Shown here: positions 44,426-52,666 of the stretch, piece after piece
Position numbering within the stretch: position 1 is the stretch's first letter
Layout of the letters: every line of letters starts with the position of its first letter
Assembly: GCA_016839815.1 (NCBI GenBank)
Contig: JAEOTM010000060.1
Location: forward strand, 1 to 64,000
Length of the DNA: 64,000 nucleotides
Reading direction: 5' to 3'
DNA from: Candidatus Hodarchaeota archaeon
Lineage (GTDB): Archaea; Asgardarchaeota; Heimdallarchaeia; Hodarchaeales; Hodarchaeaceae
Made by a program: the position numbers and the translations under genes
The notes under the pieces: model-generated
Seen by the model: the letters and a program-made list of their open reading frames with translations, nothing else
What the model was told of the DNA's origin: nothing
Databases searched by the model: none

Positions 44426-45805
44426 ATGAAACAAATTGGTACTCCTTCTTATAAGACATTATGCGCAGGAGTGTTCCTACTATGTCTTTTTTCAATAAAT
44501 GTTTTGTCAGTAATGGTTGTTGCCCAATTAAATACGAGCTCAATTATGAATGACGGCGTAGATCCGATAAGAATAGTACAAACACAATTTGACCATTTTA
44601 AAGGTGTGAATTCTATAATGGTTCAAACTTCTACAAGCTCCCTTGGGGTCTTGTTTGGAACGGCAACCAATGCTTTTCCTTTGTCAATTTTTACGGATTT
44701 TACACAAAAATTAGCCGAAATAGAATTCCAGAATCGTCGAGGAACAGTAATCAATCGTTCTCAACTAAGAACTCGAAATACATTCCTGATGAGGCTAGTT
44801 AAAATCACAGAATACGATAATGTAGGAATTGATAGCAAATTCAATAGTACTCTAACTTCCCCTAGTATTAAAAAGGTCATTGATCTTTCTACTGTGAGAT
44901 TCAAAGTTAATGCAAGTAAAACTTCTACAAATGAGTCTGAATCAGACCTCAGTTATCATTTGGATTTCTCTGCTAATGATATTCCATATAGGTTTGCTAT
45001 TCCTACCTCTAAACTAGATTTCTTAAATATCTCCTTTGATTTTGAAGTTGAGAAATCTCAAGTTACTGTCCCAACGATACCAAAGATTAGAATTCGTTCA
45101 GATGGAAATAGAATTGAGGTTTCTCGAACAGTTAGCACTCAATCAATTGATGCAATACGTTTTGCTCCTCGTTTGAAATTTTCTTGCAATATTAGTGGAT
45201 GGGATTTTTCTTCATCCACCTCCCAACTCGCGTTACAAGTCGACTTCTTTACACATGAGGAAATATTAGGATTAGCTTCAAAAATCGGAGACACTACACT
45301 CTCTCGTGAACTCTTAAAACAAACTGACCTCCTAGGTGAATTCAAATTTTCTACATTACAAAATGGTCAATCACAGGATCATATTTTAGATCAATCTACA
45401 GTTCAAATAGTTAATTACACAGCCAATTCGTTTAATTACAATCGTTTTTCCCTTGGGAACTCGCTCAGAGATTTTCTTAATTTTTCATGGGCTGAAAACG
45501 TAAATGTAGATGGTTCAATTCATCCAGTAACATTTCAACCCCTCTCATCAGAAGCATTACCAATGGCATTAAGTCCGTCACTTAGTCCAGAAGCGAAGAC
45601 AATTGTGCTTCGTGGAGGTTTTATTCTGCCTCAGGGAGATAATATTTACTATGATCCCGAAGTACAACTCGAAGAGCTGAATCCAATATTTAAAATCCTT
45701 CCTCCTCCAAACAGAGTTATCTTAGAAAGTTCTAGTCAGATAATTATGATATCTGGTTTTTTTGTTGGGATACTGATAATCATCCGTCAACGATTCTTGA
45801 AATGA
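44426..45805 (+). CDS. Exported protein, N- and C-terminally membrane-anchored (459 aa)
   Basis: No family recognised. The N-terminus has a hydrophobic stretch (residues about 10-33, CAGVFLLCLFSINVLSVMVV) after a polar start, so a signal peptide or anchor. Near the C-terminus is a second membrane segment (about 437-455) followed by the basic RQRFLK. The 400 residues between are polar, with several Asn-x-Ser/Thr sites and Ser/Thr-rich stretches, and would lie outside the cell. It is followed after 16 bases by a gene for a membrane protein with a winged-helix domain, so they form a likely signalling unit. Confidence 0.65.
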   Translation: MKQIGTPSYKTLCAGVFLLCLFSINVLSVMVVAQLNTSSIMNDGVDPIRIVQTQFDHFKGVNSIMVQTSTSSLGVLFGTATNAFPLSIFTDFTQKLAEIEFQNRRGTVINRSQLRTRNTFLMRLVKITEYDNVGIDSKFNSTLTSPSIKKVIDLSTVRFKVNASKTSTNESESDLSYHLDFSANDIPYRFAIPTSKLDFLNISFDFEVEKSQVTVPTIPKIRIRSDGNRIEVSRTVSTQSIDAIRFAPRLKFSCNISGWDFSSSTSQLALQVDFFTHEEILGLASKIGDTTLSRELLKQTDLLGEFKFSTLQNGQSQDHILDQSTVQIVNYTANSFNYNRFSLGNSLRDFLNFSWAENVNVDGSIHPVTFQPLSSEALPMALSPSLSPEAKTIVLRGGFILPQGDNIYYDPEVQLEELNPIFKILPPPNRVILESSSQIIMISGFFVGILIIIRQRFLK

Positions 45806-45821
45806 AGGCAAAAAAGGATAT

Positions 45822-46736
45822 TTGCAGGAAAAACGAGGAATTCATTTGGCCAAGGAAAGCTCTCATACTCTAGAAAATACTAGAGTTCTTCAAGATGTAT
45901 ATGCAGCACTTGGTCATGCTATCCGTTTTGATATTGTGCAATATCTCGGGACCTTTCATCGTCCAGTCCAGTATACAGAACTAGTTGAATGGTTACAAAT
46001 AAAGCCAGGATCCTTTTATTTTCATATTAAAAAGCTTAAGGATCTTGTTCAACAAGATTCGGAAAAAAGATTCCTGTTAACGCCGTTAGGTGAAGTAGCC
46101 CTTGATATAATGAAGTCTGGGGAGACTGTACAGTTAAAACACCAATCTCTTACCGAAATTCATGGAACAGAAGAAATCTTACCTGAAAGATTTTCAATTA
46201 GATTTTTTGGAGAGTTTATCCGTAAAAAGACCTTCGATAGGAATTTCCGTGTGTTTATGAGCCTCATGGTTGTGGGGCAAATTTTACTATTAGATCTCGC
46301 TAAAATAGGGATGGTTCCCTTCTTTTTCGATGGTGGGCTGTATTTTGAGCTGCTTGGATGTATACTCGAAGTAATCGGATCGTTAATTATTATTTGGATT
46401 TTGTTAGAGCTTCTAATGCGGTACTACAGCCCTATCAAGGGATTTTCATATGAATTATTAACTGGAATTCCTATTGCTCTTTTTCCTCTTTTCATCTACC
46501 CAGCATTGATATTCCTATCTGAAAATGTTTCTACATTTGCATTTCTTTCCAGTATTATAGCTAATGCCCAAGTATCAATCCTCATTTTATTTGTCCTCCA
46601 GGTTTCTTCCGCAGTATTCTTAGTTCAGCTCCTACAAGTAATTAAATCAGTTAATTTTGAACGAGCCTTAATACCAGTATTTTTCGTCCTGTATGGTTTT
46701 AGTATCTTCAGTTTCTTTATCTCGGGACTTTTCTAA
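45822..46736 (+). CDS. Winged-helix transcriptional regulator with C-terminal membrane domain
   Basis: The N-terminal 110 residues form an ArsR-type winged helix: VYAALGHAIRFDIVQYLG, then YTELVEWLQIKPGSFYFHIKKL. After that there are about five hydrophobic helices (for example FMSLMVVGQILLLDL, LEVIGSLIIIWILLEL and VSSAVFLVQLLQVI). A DNA-binding head on a membrane anchor is a known archaeal one-component design (DUF7347-type). It starts at TTG 45822, 16 bases after the exported protein, so that protein may be its sensor or its target. Confidence 0.75.
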   Translation: MQEKRGIHLAKESSHTLENTRVLQDVYAALGHAIRFDIVQYLGTFHRPVQYTELVEWLQIKPGSFYFHIKKLKDLVQQDSEKRFLLTPLGEVALDIMKSGETVQLKHQSLTEIHGTEEILPERFSIRFFGEFIRKKTFDRNFRVFMSLMVVGQILLLDLAKIGMVPFFFDGGLYFELLGCILEVIGSLIIIWILLELLMRYYSPIKGFSYELLTGIPIALFPLFIYPALIFLSENVSTFAFLSSIIANAQVSILILFVLQVSSAVFLVQLLQVIKSVNFERALIPVFFVLYGFSIFSFFISGLF

Positions 46737-47005
46737 TTTTATAGATCGATGTTAAAGAAATATAGAGAATAATAAAGCAAGGCGTATTATGAATTTGATA
46801 ACGTGATTTGGACTTAATTTGAATTTAAAATTCATAGAATTTGAGAATTCGAATTTTAATTACCTTCCGACCGATGGGCGAATATCAAAACTAGCTATAA
46901 ACTTGAATTAAGTGTAACACCACTTTATGTGACTTTCAACAAATGTATAACGAGAATACTATAAGGCCCTAGTGAGTAGGTATAAGTAGACATATCAAAA
47001 TAATC
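46737..47005. promoter_or_regulatory. Regulatory region before the surface protein gene
   Basis: About 270 bases. From 46812 to 46862 there are several GAATT/AATTC-type inverted repeats (for example around AATTTAAAATT and GAGAATTCGAA), which could be operator sites or simply AT-rich sequence. CTATAAGG around 46960 is a candidate TATA box. No gene seen. Confidence 0.35.
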
Positions 47006-48883
47006 ATGGTGATAAATCACTTGAAAATACACAAAAGTAAGAAAAGTTGGATAGCAATTACCTCTGCTATCTTCATGCTTGGAATTGTTATCGTTCCAAG
47101 TACTGCAGCATCTAGCCAGTTAGCTACTTCTCCAATACCTGTTGCACGTCCTGACGGGACCTTACAAGGATTATTACACAAGAATATACTTGGATTAATA
47201 CGGGGAATGGAAAGTGCTAACTTTACACCTGATAATGTATATTATGGGGTGTACAATAGTGTTGGTGGTTATACATACACAAAACAAGGTTCTGTGGAGA
47301 GGAATATTACATTAGACCTTGCAGGAATAAAAAACTTCCTTAATCAGTCGGTAGGAAGAATAAAACTTGATGTCACGATCAATGAAGGAGATAAATTATT
47401 CATGGAAGCACTTCTTGAGCATTTAGAAAATCACTCTACGATTCACATCAATAATAGAGTAACTTCAGATGCCATGGTAAGTAGTTACCATGATCGAAAG
47501 GCAGTTACAATATTTTATGATAAAGATCGCAGTGTTCTGGATAGTTTTGAGACCATTAAAGAAAATGGAACAGTTTCCTCTCAACCCTTTACAGGTGATG
47601 AAATATTAACTAATGTCTTTATGACACTTATCCAAGATAAGGTCACTGGATTATATCAAGTTATGAACCAATGGCAATTCGAGGATAATACTTCTGGAGA
47701 GCTACTTCGTAGATTTATTGAACAGTTATCTTCTCGTGATTGGTTAAGTAAAGAACTTCAAGCTTTATTCAGATTCCCAAATATTAACATTATGAGTGCA
47801 CTTTCAGCTCCATCTCAGACACTATCAGCTTCACCAACAGCACCAAAAATTCTTGAACGAGGAACTTTTGAAATTTCTCAATTAAGAATTGATAAGCTTG
47901 ATCTCGCGCGTGTTGGACCCAATCTCCTAGTGAAGGAATATAATTATACCTACTTAGAACATCATCTGCTAGGAACCTTAGTATACAATGATACTAATGG
48001 AAATGGATACATGGATCTTGGTGTGAACACTCTAGGCATCGGAGATAATAGTATTGCCTATCCTAGCATAGGAGATGAAGCTCTCTATAGATTTGATATG
48101 AAAGATATCGCAGAACGCACTTATAGTCGACCAACAACCACCGAAGATGTGTTAGAGTTCGGATCGAAATTTAATGATGTTTCAGGATATCTTCAACCCT
48201 TAGAAAGAAATCAAGACATCTCACTATTTAATGTTTCAACAGAAGAACTCCACACGATTGATGAAGTTTCAACCCTCTTTCATTTTGATGTTGACAATGA
48301 TTTAGGACGAGTAGACCTTAAATTTGACTACATCATTGGTGAATGGAGTAATTCGGCTGATTTAACAGGTTTGAGTCTCAATCAACTGATGGGGACAACA
48401 GTATTTGACGCTCAAAAACGAAGAACTATTCAGTGGCGAGATGAGAATAATGATGCTGTTGCTTCCGATATTGAAAATTCAACAAGAATTTCACAATTCA
48501 AGTTCTCAGATAACACCGCAGAATTTGCGGAAATTCGTTTAGACGATATTAAGTATTATTGGGATCAAACCGAATGGGTAAACGCAATTGGACAACTTAT
48601 ACCACTAAATCTGATTGACGTTGCTTATGGGTCTATATCCAGTGAAGCGGATATGATTCGCAGTATGCGTGCAGATGTATCCCGGAAAACGTATATCTAT
48701 TCAATTTCCTACCCCAAGTGGGGTGGTAAGGAAATACTACATGATCCAGCTTATGCAGTTCTAGCAGGCACTGGAAGTGAAGATACGGATGAACCTGCTG
48801 GTTCAATACCAGGTTTTGAATTCCTTGCACTCTTTATTGCAATACCAGTTTTAGCCACAATTTCTCGTCGTCGACGTTCTTAG
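47006..48883 (+). CDS. Secreted surface protein with PGF-type C-terminal sorting signal
   Basis: The N-terminal signal peptide has a basic region then SAIFMLGIVIVPSTAASS. The C-terminus is tripartite: the motif PGFEF, a hydrophobic helix (LALFIAIPVLATI) and a cluster of Arg (SRRRRS). This matches the PGF-CTERM type of archaeosortase-processed proteins. The 560-residue middle has many Asn-x-Ser/Thr sites and no motif I recognise. The true start may be TTG 47021, since GGTGAT (47008-47013) is seven bases ahead and gives a cleaner signal peptide (MKIHKSKKSW). ATG 47006 is kept here. A strong terminator follows. Confidence 0.8.
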   Translation: MVINHLKIHKSKKSWIAITSAIFMLGIVIVPSTAASSQLATSPIPVARPDGTLQGLLHKNILGLIRGMESANFTPDNVYYGVYNSVGGYTYTKQGSVERNITLDLAGIKNFLNQSVGRIKLDVTINEGDKLFMEALLEHLENHSTIHINNRVTSDAMVSSYHDRKAVTIFYDKDRSVLDSFETIKENGTVSSQPFTGDEILTNVFMTLIQDKVTGLYQVMNQWQFEDNTSGELLRRFIEQLSSRDWLSKELQALFRFPNINIMSALSAPSQTLSASPTAPKILERGTFEISQLRIDKLDLARVGPNLLVKEYNYTYLEHHLLGTLVYNDTNGNGYMDLGVNTLGIGDNSIAYPSIGDEALYRFDMKDIAERTYSRPTTTEDVLEFGSKFNDVSGYLQPLERNQDISLFNVSTEELHTIDEVSTLFHFDVDNDLGRVDLKFDYIIGEWSNSADLTGLSLNQLMGTTVFDAQKRRTIQWRDENNDAVASDIENSTRISQFKFSDNTAEFAEIRLDDIKYYWDQTEWVNAIGQLIPLNLIDVAYGSISSEADMIRSMRADVSRKTYIYSISYPKWGGKEILHDPAYAVLAGTGSEDTDEPAGSIPGFEFLALFIAIPVLATISRRRRS

Positions 48884-48910
48884 ACCCTTAAGGGTCTCTC
48901 TCTTTTTTTT
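48882..48910 (+). terminator. Palindromic terminator after the surface protein gene
   Basis: AGACCCTTAAGGGTCT (48882-48897) is a perfect 16-base palindrome that includes the end of the TAG stop. It is followed by a T-rich tract with eight T in a row (48903-48910). This is a well-formed hairpin-plus-T terminator for the plus-strand gene. The convergent rtcB ends just three bases beyond it, at 48913. Confidence 0.7.
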
Positions 48911-48912
48911 GT

Positions 48913-50367
48913 TTATCCCTTTATGTTTCCGATAGGTACTAACTGAGCGACTTTTCTAGATAGATCCGCGCCATGGATAGAGTCTACTACATCATTAATA
49001 TTTTTATAAGCAAATCCTGCTTCTTCGGCAAGTCCAGCCATTGATGCAGCACGTACATAAATCCCCTTAGCTTCCATTTGACTACGGAGTACATTTCCCC
49101 TAATTTTCTTCTTTGCTTTAGATCGAGACATCGTACGACCTGAACCATGGGCTGTTGAACCGAATGATTTTTTCATGGCGGTTTTTGTTCCAGCTAGCAG
49201 GTACGAACCTGTTTCCATACTACCTCCTAAAATAACAGGTTGGCCAACTGATTGATATATACTAGGAATATCTTTAGAATTTGGTCCAAAGGATCTTGTT
49301 GCACCTTTTCGATGAACAACTACTTCACGATTTTTTCCTTCAATCGAATAGACTTCCTGTTTAGCAATATTATGTGCAACATCATAAACAAGGTTCATTT
49401 CCATTTCTTCAGCTGATCTGCCAAATACTTTTTCGAATCCTTTTCTTACATGTGACATGATGACCTGACGATTTGCGAATCCGAAATTAGCTGCTGCGGA
49501 CATGGCTTTCAAGTAATTCTGACCCTCATCACTATTAATGGGAGCAGCTGATAATTCCTTCTCATAAATGGGTATTTGCCATTTACTCTCCATTTTATTC
49601 AAAAATTCCCGAAGATAATCAGAAGCAATTTGATGACCAAAACCTCGTGATCCACAATGGACCATAACCACAGCTTGGTCCTTATCAGTGACCCCCATGA
49701 TTTTCGCAGTTTCAGAATCAAAGATTTGATTTACTGTTTGAACCTCACAGTAATGGTTTCCTGAACCAAGAGTACCAAGCTGGTTAATCCCTCTCGATTT
49801 AGCTTTATCACCTATAACACTAAAATCAGCAGCTGAAAGACAACCGTTATTTTCCTGCCTTTCAATATCTTCCTCCCAACCGTAACCATTTTCAATACAC
49901 CATTTACTTCCGTTTTCTGCCACATCACGGAATTGTTGCATAGAAAGCGGAACTGATCCCTTTTTCCCCACTCCAGCAGGAATTAAATCATACAGTGTAT
50001 TGATAAGCTCACGAATTTTTGGTTTAACTTCAGCAACAGTCAGATTTGTAGTAATAAGACGCATACCACAGTTGATATCAAAACCAATTCCACCGGGACT
50101 AATGACCCCTTCATTGACATCAAAGGCCGCCACACCTCCAATTGGAAATCCATATCCCCAATGGGCATCAGGCATTGTCATGGCGTGCCCCACTAGCCCA
50201 GGTAGTTTACTAACATTAATTATCTGTTGAAAAACCCCTCTATCTAACATTTTATATATGGAGGGATTTCCATAAATTCTCACCGGAGCTTTCATCCCAA
50301 AATCTGATCTTTTAGGAATTTCATGAGTATAATCATCAATTTTTACTGCATGATCTTTTACTGACAT
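48913..50367 (-). CDS. rtcB: RNA-splicing ligase RtcB
   Basis: Joins RNA ends with 2',3'-cyclic phosphate or 3'-phosphate to a 5'-OH, in tRNA splicing and repair. All catalytic residues are present: Asp97 and Cys100 in DINCG, His205 in GSGNH, His237 in HCGSRGFG, His332 in DVAHN, and His407 in AHGSGR, which is guanylylated. The 484 aa length is standard. The N-terminus lacks an intein. AAGGGTG lies upstream of the ATG. It directly follows archease (30 bases), giving a normal archease-rtcB operon. A divergent paralogue is encoded at 7540-8754. Confidence 0.95.
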   Translation of the reverse strand: MSVKDHAVKIDDYTHEIPKRSDFGMKAPVRIYGNPSIYKMLDRGVFQQIINVSKLPGLVGHAMTMPDAHWGYGFPIGGVAAFDVNEGVISPGGIGFDINCGMRLITTNLTVAEVKPKIRELINTLYDLIPAGVGKKGSVPLSMQQFRDVAENGSKWCIENGYGWEEDIERQENNGCLSAADFSVIGDKAKSRGINQLGTLGSGNHYCEVQTVNQIFDSETAKIMGVTDKDQAVVMVHCGSRGFGHQIASDYLREFLNKMESKWQIPIYEKELSAAPINSDEGQNYLKAMSAAANFGFANRQVIMSHVRKGFEKVFGRSAEEMEMNLVYDVAHNIAKQEVYSIEGKNREVVVHRKGATRSFGPNSKDIPSIYQSVGQPVILGGSMETGSYLLAGTKTAMKKSFGSTAHGSGRTMSRSKAKKKIRGNVLRSQMEAKGIYVRAASMAGLAEEAGFAYKNINDVVDSIHGADLSRKVAQLVPIGNIKG

Positions 50368-50397
50368 TTTTGCACCCTTACTACATCAATAATATTA

Positions 50398-50844
50398 TTA
50401 TAAATCAAATGTAACTCGAGCTTCCCAACCATTATTATTCTGTCTTACAAAGAACTGATAATATGTTACCGCCTTTACATCTGTGATCGTACTCACTTCT
50501 TCATTGATTTCTTGGCCAGTTAACGTCGCGGAAAGAGTATATAGAGAAGTAATTGGATTTTGATCTATAGATAATTTACAATCACTGAATATAAGCAGCT
50601 CTGCATCCTTCAAATAAATTAATTCTTCAAGAAATTCAAATAATAACTGTTCTAGGTTTTGATGTTCGAGTGTGATTTCCTTTTCAAGGATTTCCTTTAT
50701 GGTGTTTACTTCTACACTGGTTTCCATTAGCGCAAGGAATCCAGCATGGAATAACTCTTCCAAGGAGTTACCGAATAGATCAAAACATGCATCAGCAATT
50801 GCGATGTCTTCTAGTAACCGATATGAAACGATTAACACCACCAT
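50398..50844 (-). CDS. Archease (RtcB activator)
   Basis: Archease stimulates RtcB guanylylation and turnover. FSDCKLSID, TDVKAVTYYQFFV and the final GWEARVTFDL are its signatures. The N-terminal HTAD segment reads AIAD, so the Asp (Asp18) is kept and the preceding His is lost. It has 148 aa, as usual. The start codon is uncertain: the sequence begins MVVLIVSYRLLEDIA, and the Tyr-x-Leu-x-Glu that normally follows the Met comes at residue 8. It is co-transcribed with rtcB. Confidence 0.92.
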   Translation of the reverse strand: MVVLIVSYRLLEDIAIADACFDLFGNSLEELFHAGFLALMETSVEVNTIKEILEKEITLEHQNLEQLLFEFLEELIYLKDAELLIFSDCKLSIDQNPITSLYTLSATLTGQEINEEVSTITDVKAVTYYQFFVRQNNNGWEARVTFDL

Positions 50845-51080
50845 TAAGGTAAGAATCCCTGTTTTTCCTCTTCTTGAAAAGGCTTTATTTGCTAAGTCTA
50901 GAATGTTCTTCCTTAAATTACCTCCTAAGATGAATTCGGTTTATTGTAGAATCTAGTCTAGTAATCTTTTATTAAATAGGAGAGGAAGTACTCTTAGCAA
51001 AGAAATTATTTACCTAAAACTACTAGATTATTTTACCTCAACAAAAGTGTCGAGAACACAATCAGGTGTAAAACCTAGTA

Positions 51081-51743
51081 TCACACTTTTGTTGGAATTT
51101 CTACAGATACATCAGCTTCTTCTTTAAATTTTTTAGCCATGGATTTGTCTCCGACAATAGCTCCAAAATGCATAGGAACTACTAATTTTGGTTGTAGAAC
51201 CTTTGTTGCCTCCAAAGCTTCAGAGACTGTCATGACATAAGTACCACTTACTGGAAGAAGTGCGACATCAGGTTTTATACTGCTCATTTCAGGGATATTA
51301 TCAGTGTCACCTGCATGGTAGATCTTCTGTCCATCTAAATGAATGACTACGCCTATCTTTTCATCTTCTTTAGGATGAAAAGGAACTCCTTCAGACCGAA
51401 ATTTATTTAAATTGTATGCTGGAACGATATTTAGTTCAATTCCCTTAACTGTAATATTATCTCCAGGTTTAACATAATGTACGGTTTTACAATCCAGCTT
51501 GGATAATTCCCCTTCGGCCATTGAAATACCTATTACCTCTGTATCTGAAGAAATAAACTTATTTATATCTTCGATGCTACAATGATCTCCATGTTCATGT
51601 GTGCTTATGACAATATCAACAGGATCATAAGAAGATCCTTCAACTTGAAAAGGATCAATAACCACTGTTTGTTTTGCTGAATTTGTTAGGAGAAACCCCG
51701 CATGTCCTAACCATTGTATCTTTACACTCTCAAAGTTTATCAA
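51081..51743 (-). CDS. UPF0173 metal-dependent hydrolase (metallo-beta-lactamase fold)
   Basis: The metallo-beta-lactamase signature STHEHGDHCS (HxHxDH) follows the opening WLGHAGFLL. HAGDTDNIPEM and the C-terminal VPMHFGAI contain further metal ligands. The length of 220 aa and the motif set fit UPF0173. The family is found widely, with an unclear substrate. It is transcribed on its own strand, divergent from the nucleotidyltransferase gene. The cytoplasmic location is supported by the absence of a signal peptide. Confidence 0.9.
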   Translation of the reverse strand: MINFESVKIQWLGHAGFLLTNSAKQTVVIDPFQVEGSSYDPVDIVISTHEHGDHCSIEDINKFISSDTEVIGISMAEGELSKLDCKTVHYVKPGDNITVKGIELNIVPAYNLNKFRSEGVPFHPKEDEKIGVVIHLDGQKIYHAGDTDNIPEMSSIKPDVALLPVSGTYVMTVSEALEATKVLQPKLVVPMHFGAIVGDKSMAKKFKEEADVSVEIPTKV

Positions 51744-51847
51744 GATTGACCACCATCATTCATCCTGCAAGAGTATTTAATAATCTTGTGAGAAGAGTCT
51801 AATGAAGAATTGGTTTTCATCTCATGTGAGAGTCTTTGGGAAGGTCT

Positions 51848-52666
51848 ATGAAAACTAAAAAGTATCTACAGACGGTTAAGGCATTTTTAACACGAAATCA
51901 TAGTTCTGAAGTTGTCTCCATCGTTCTCTTTGGGTCATTAGCAGAGAAAAAACGAAATGTTGATCACTCAACTGATGTTGACTTACTCATTATTCTCAAA
52001 GATAGTTGCTTAAAACCCAAGCTCAAACAGATACAACAAGAATTACTCACACTAGAATCTCATTTTTTCCCTGTAGAGAACAGTTTCTTTGACCTTTTCA
52101 AAAAAGGACTACAAAAAGCGACAGGAATGTTCATCAATTTATTCATTTGTAGTCAATCTGATTTTAAAGATGAAAAGTTTACTAATGTATTTGGAGTCAA
52201 TCCTTTAATGGCGTTTTTATTCGCTCCAAAGACTTCTGTATGGAAATCACTGAAACAAAGACATAAGATCATATGGGGAGAGAATCTTTTTTGTGAAAAT
52301 ACGGAAGAATCAACGGTATCTCCTTCTGATATCTTAAGATCAATGACAATGAATCTTCTTTTGAGTTTGGGAGCAATTTGTCTGAGTCTTTTTACTACCT
52401 CTATGACAAAATATTCAATGGAGGCTGTAAAATGGAGCCTTTTTACCTGGAAAAATACTACAAATTATCAGCATACATCTTTACTTTCCATTAGTAACAG
52501 ATATGCACATAGTGCCACGTATCATGAGAAGAGGGTTCTTTCAGCATTTCTTACTTTTCGTAATACCCGAGAACCTAGTTCCTATCTGTTGCTATTTGCC
52601 CCTTTATTCATATTCAGGCTACACTACAGATTAATGAGGGGAGTTAGCACTGAAAGGAGAATCTAA
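51848..52666 (+). CDS. Nucleotidyltransferase-domain protein (Pol-beta fold)
   Basis: The minimal nucleotidyltransferase core IVLFGSLAEKK plus the acidic pair in DVDLLIIL (about residues 20-50) match the Pol-beta GSxxxxxxxxxDxDL motif. The C-terminal 200 residues are helical, which may act as a HEPN-like or substrate-binding domain. Its target (antibiotic, protein or RNA) is unknown. ATG 51848 is favoured over TTG 51836 because GGGAAGG is just upstream. Its stop shares four bases with the convergent tRNA-synthetase stop (CTAA). Confidence 0.7.
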   Translation: MKTKKYLQTVKAFLTRNHSSEVVSIVLFGSLAEKKRNVDHSTDVDLLIILKDSCLKPKLKQIQQELLTLESHFFPVENSFFDLFKKGLQKATGMFINLFICSQSDFKDEKFTNVFGVNPLMAFLFAPKTSVWKSLKQRHKIIWGENLFCENTEESTVSPSDILRSMTMNLLLSLGAICLSLFTTSMTKYSMEAVKWSLFTWKNTTNYQHTSLLSISNRYAHSATYHEKRVLSAFLTFRNTREPSSYLLLFAPLFIFRLHYRLMRGVSTERRI

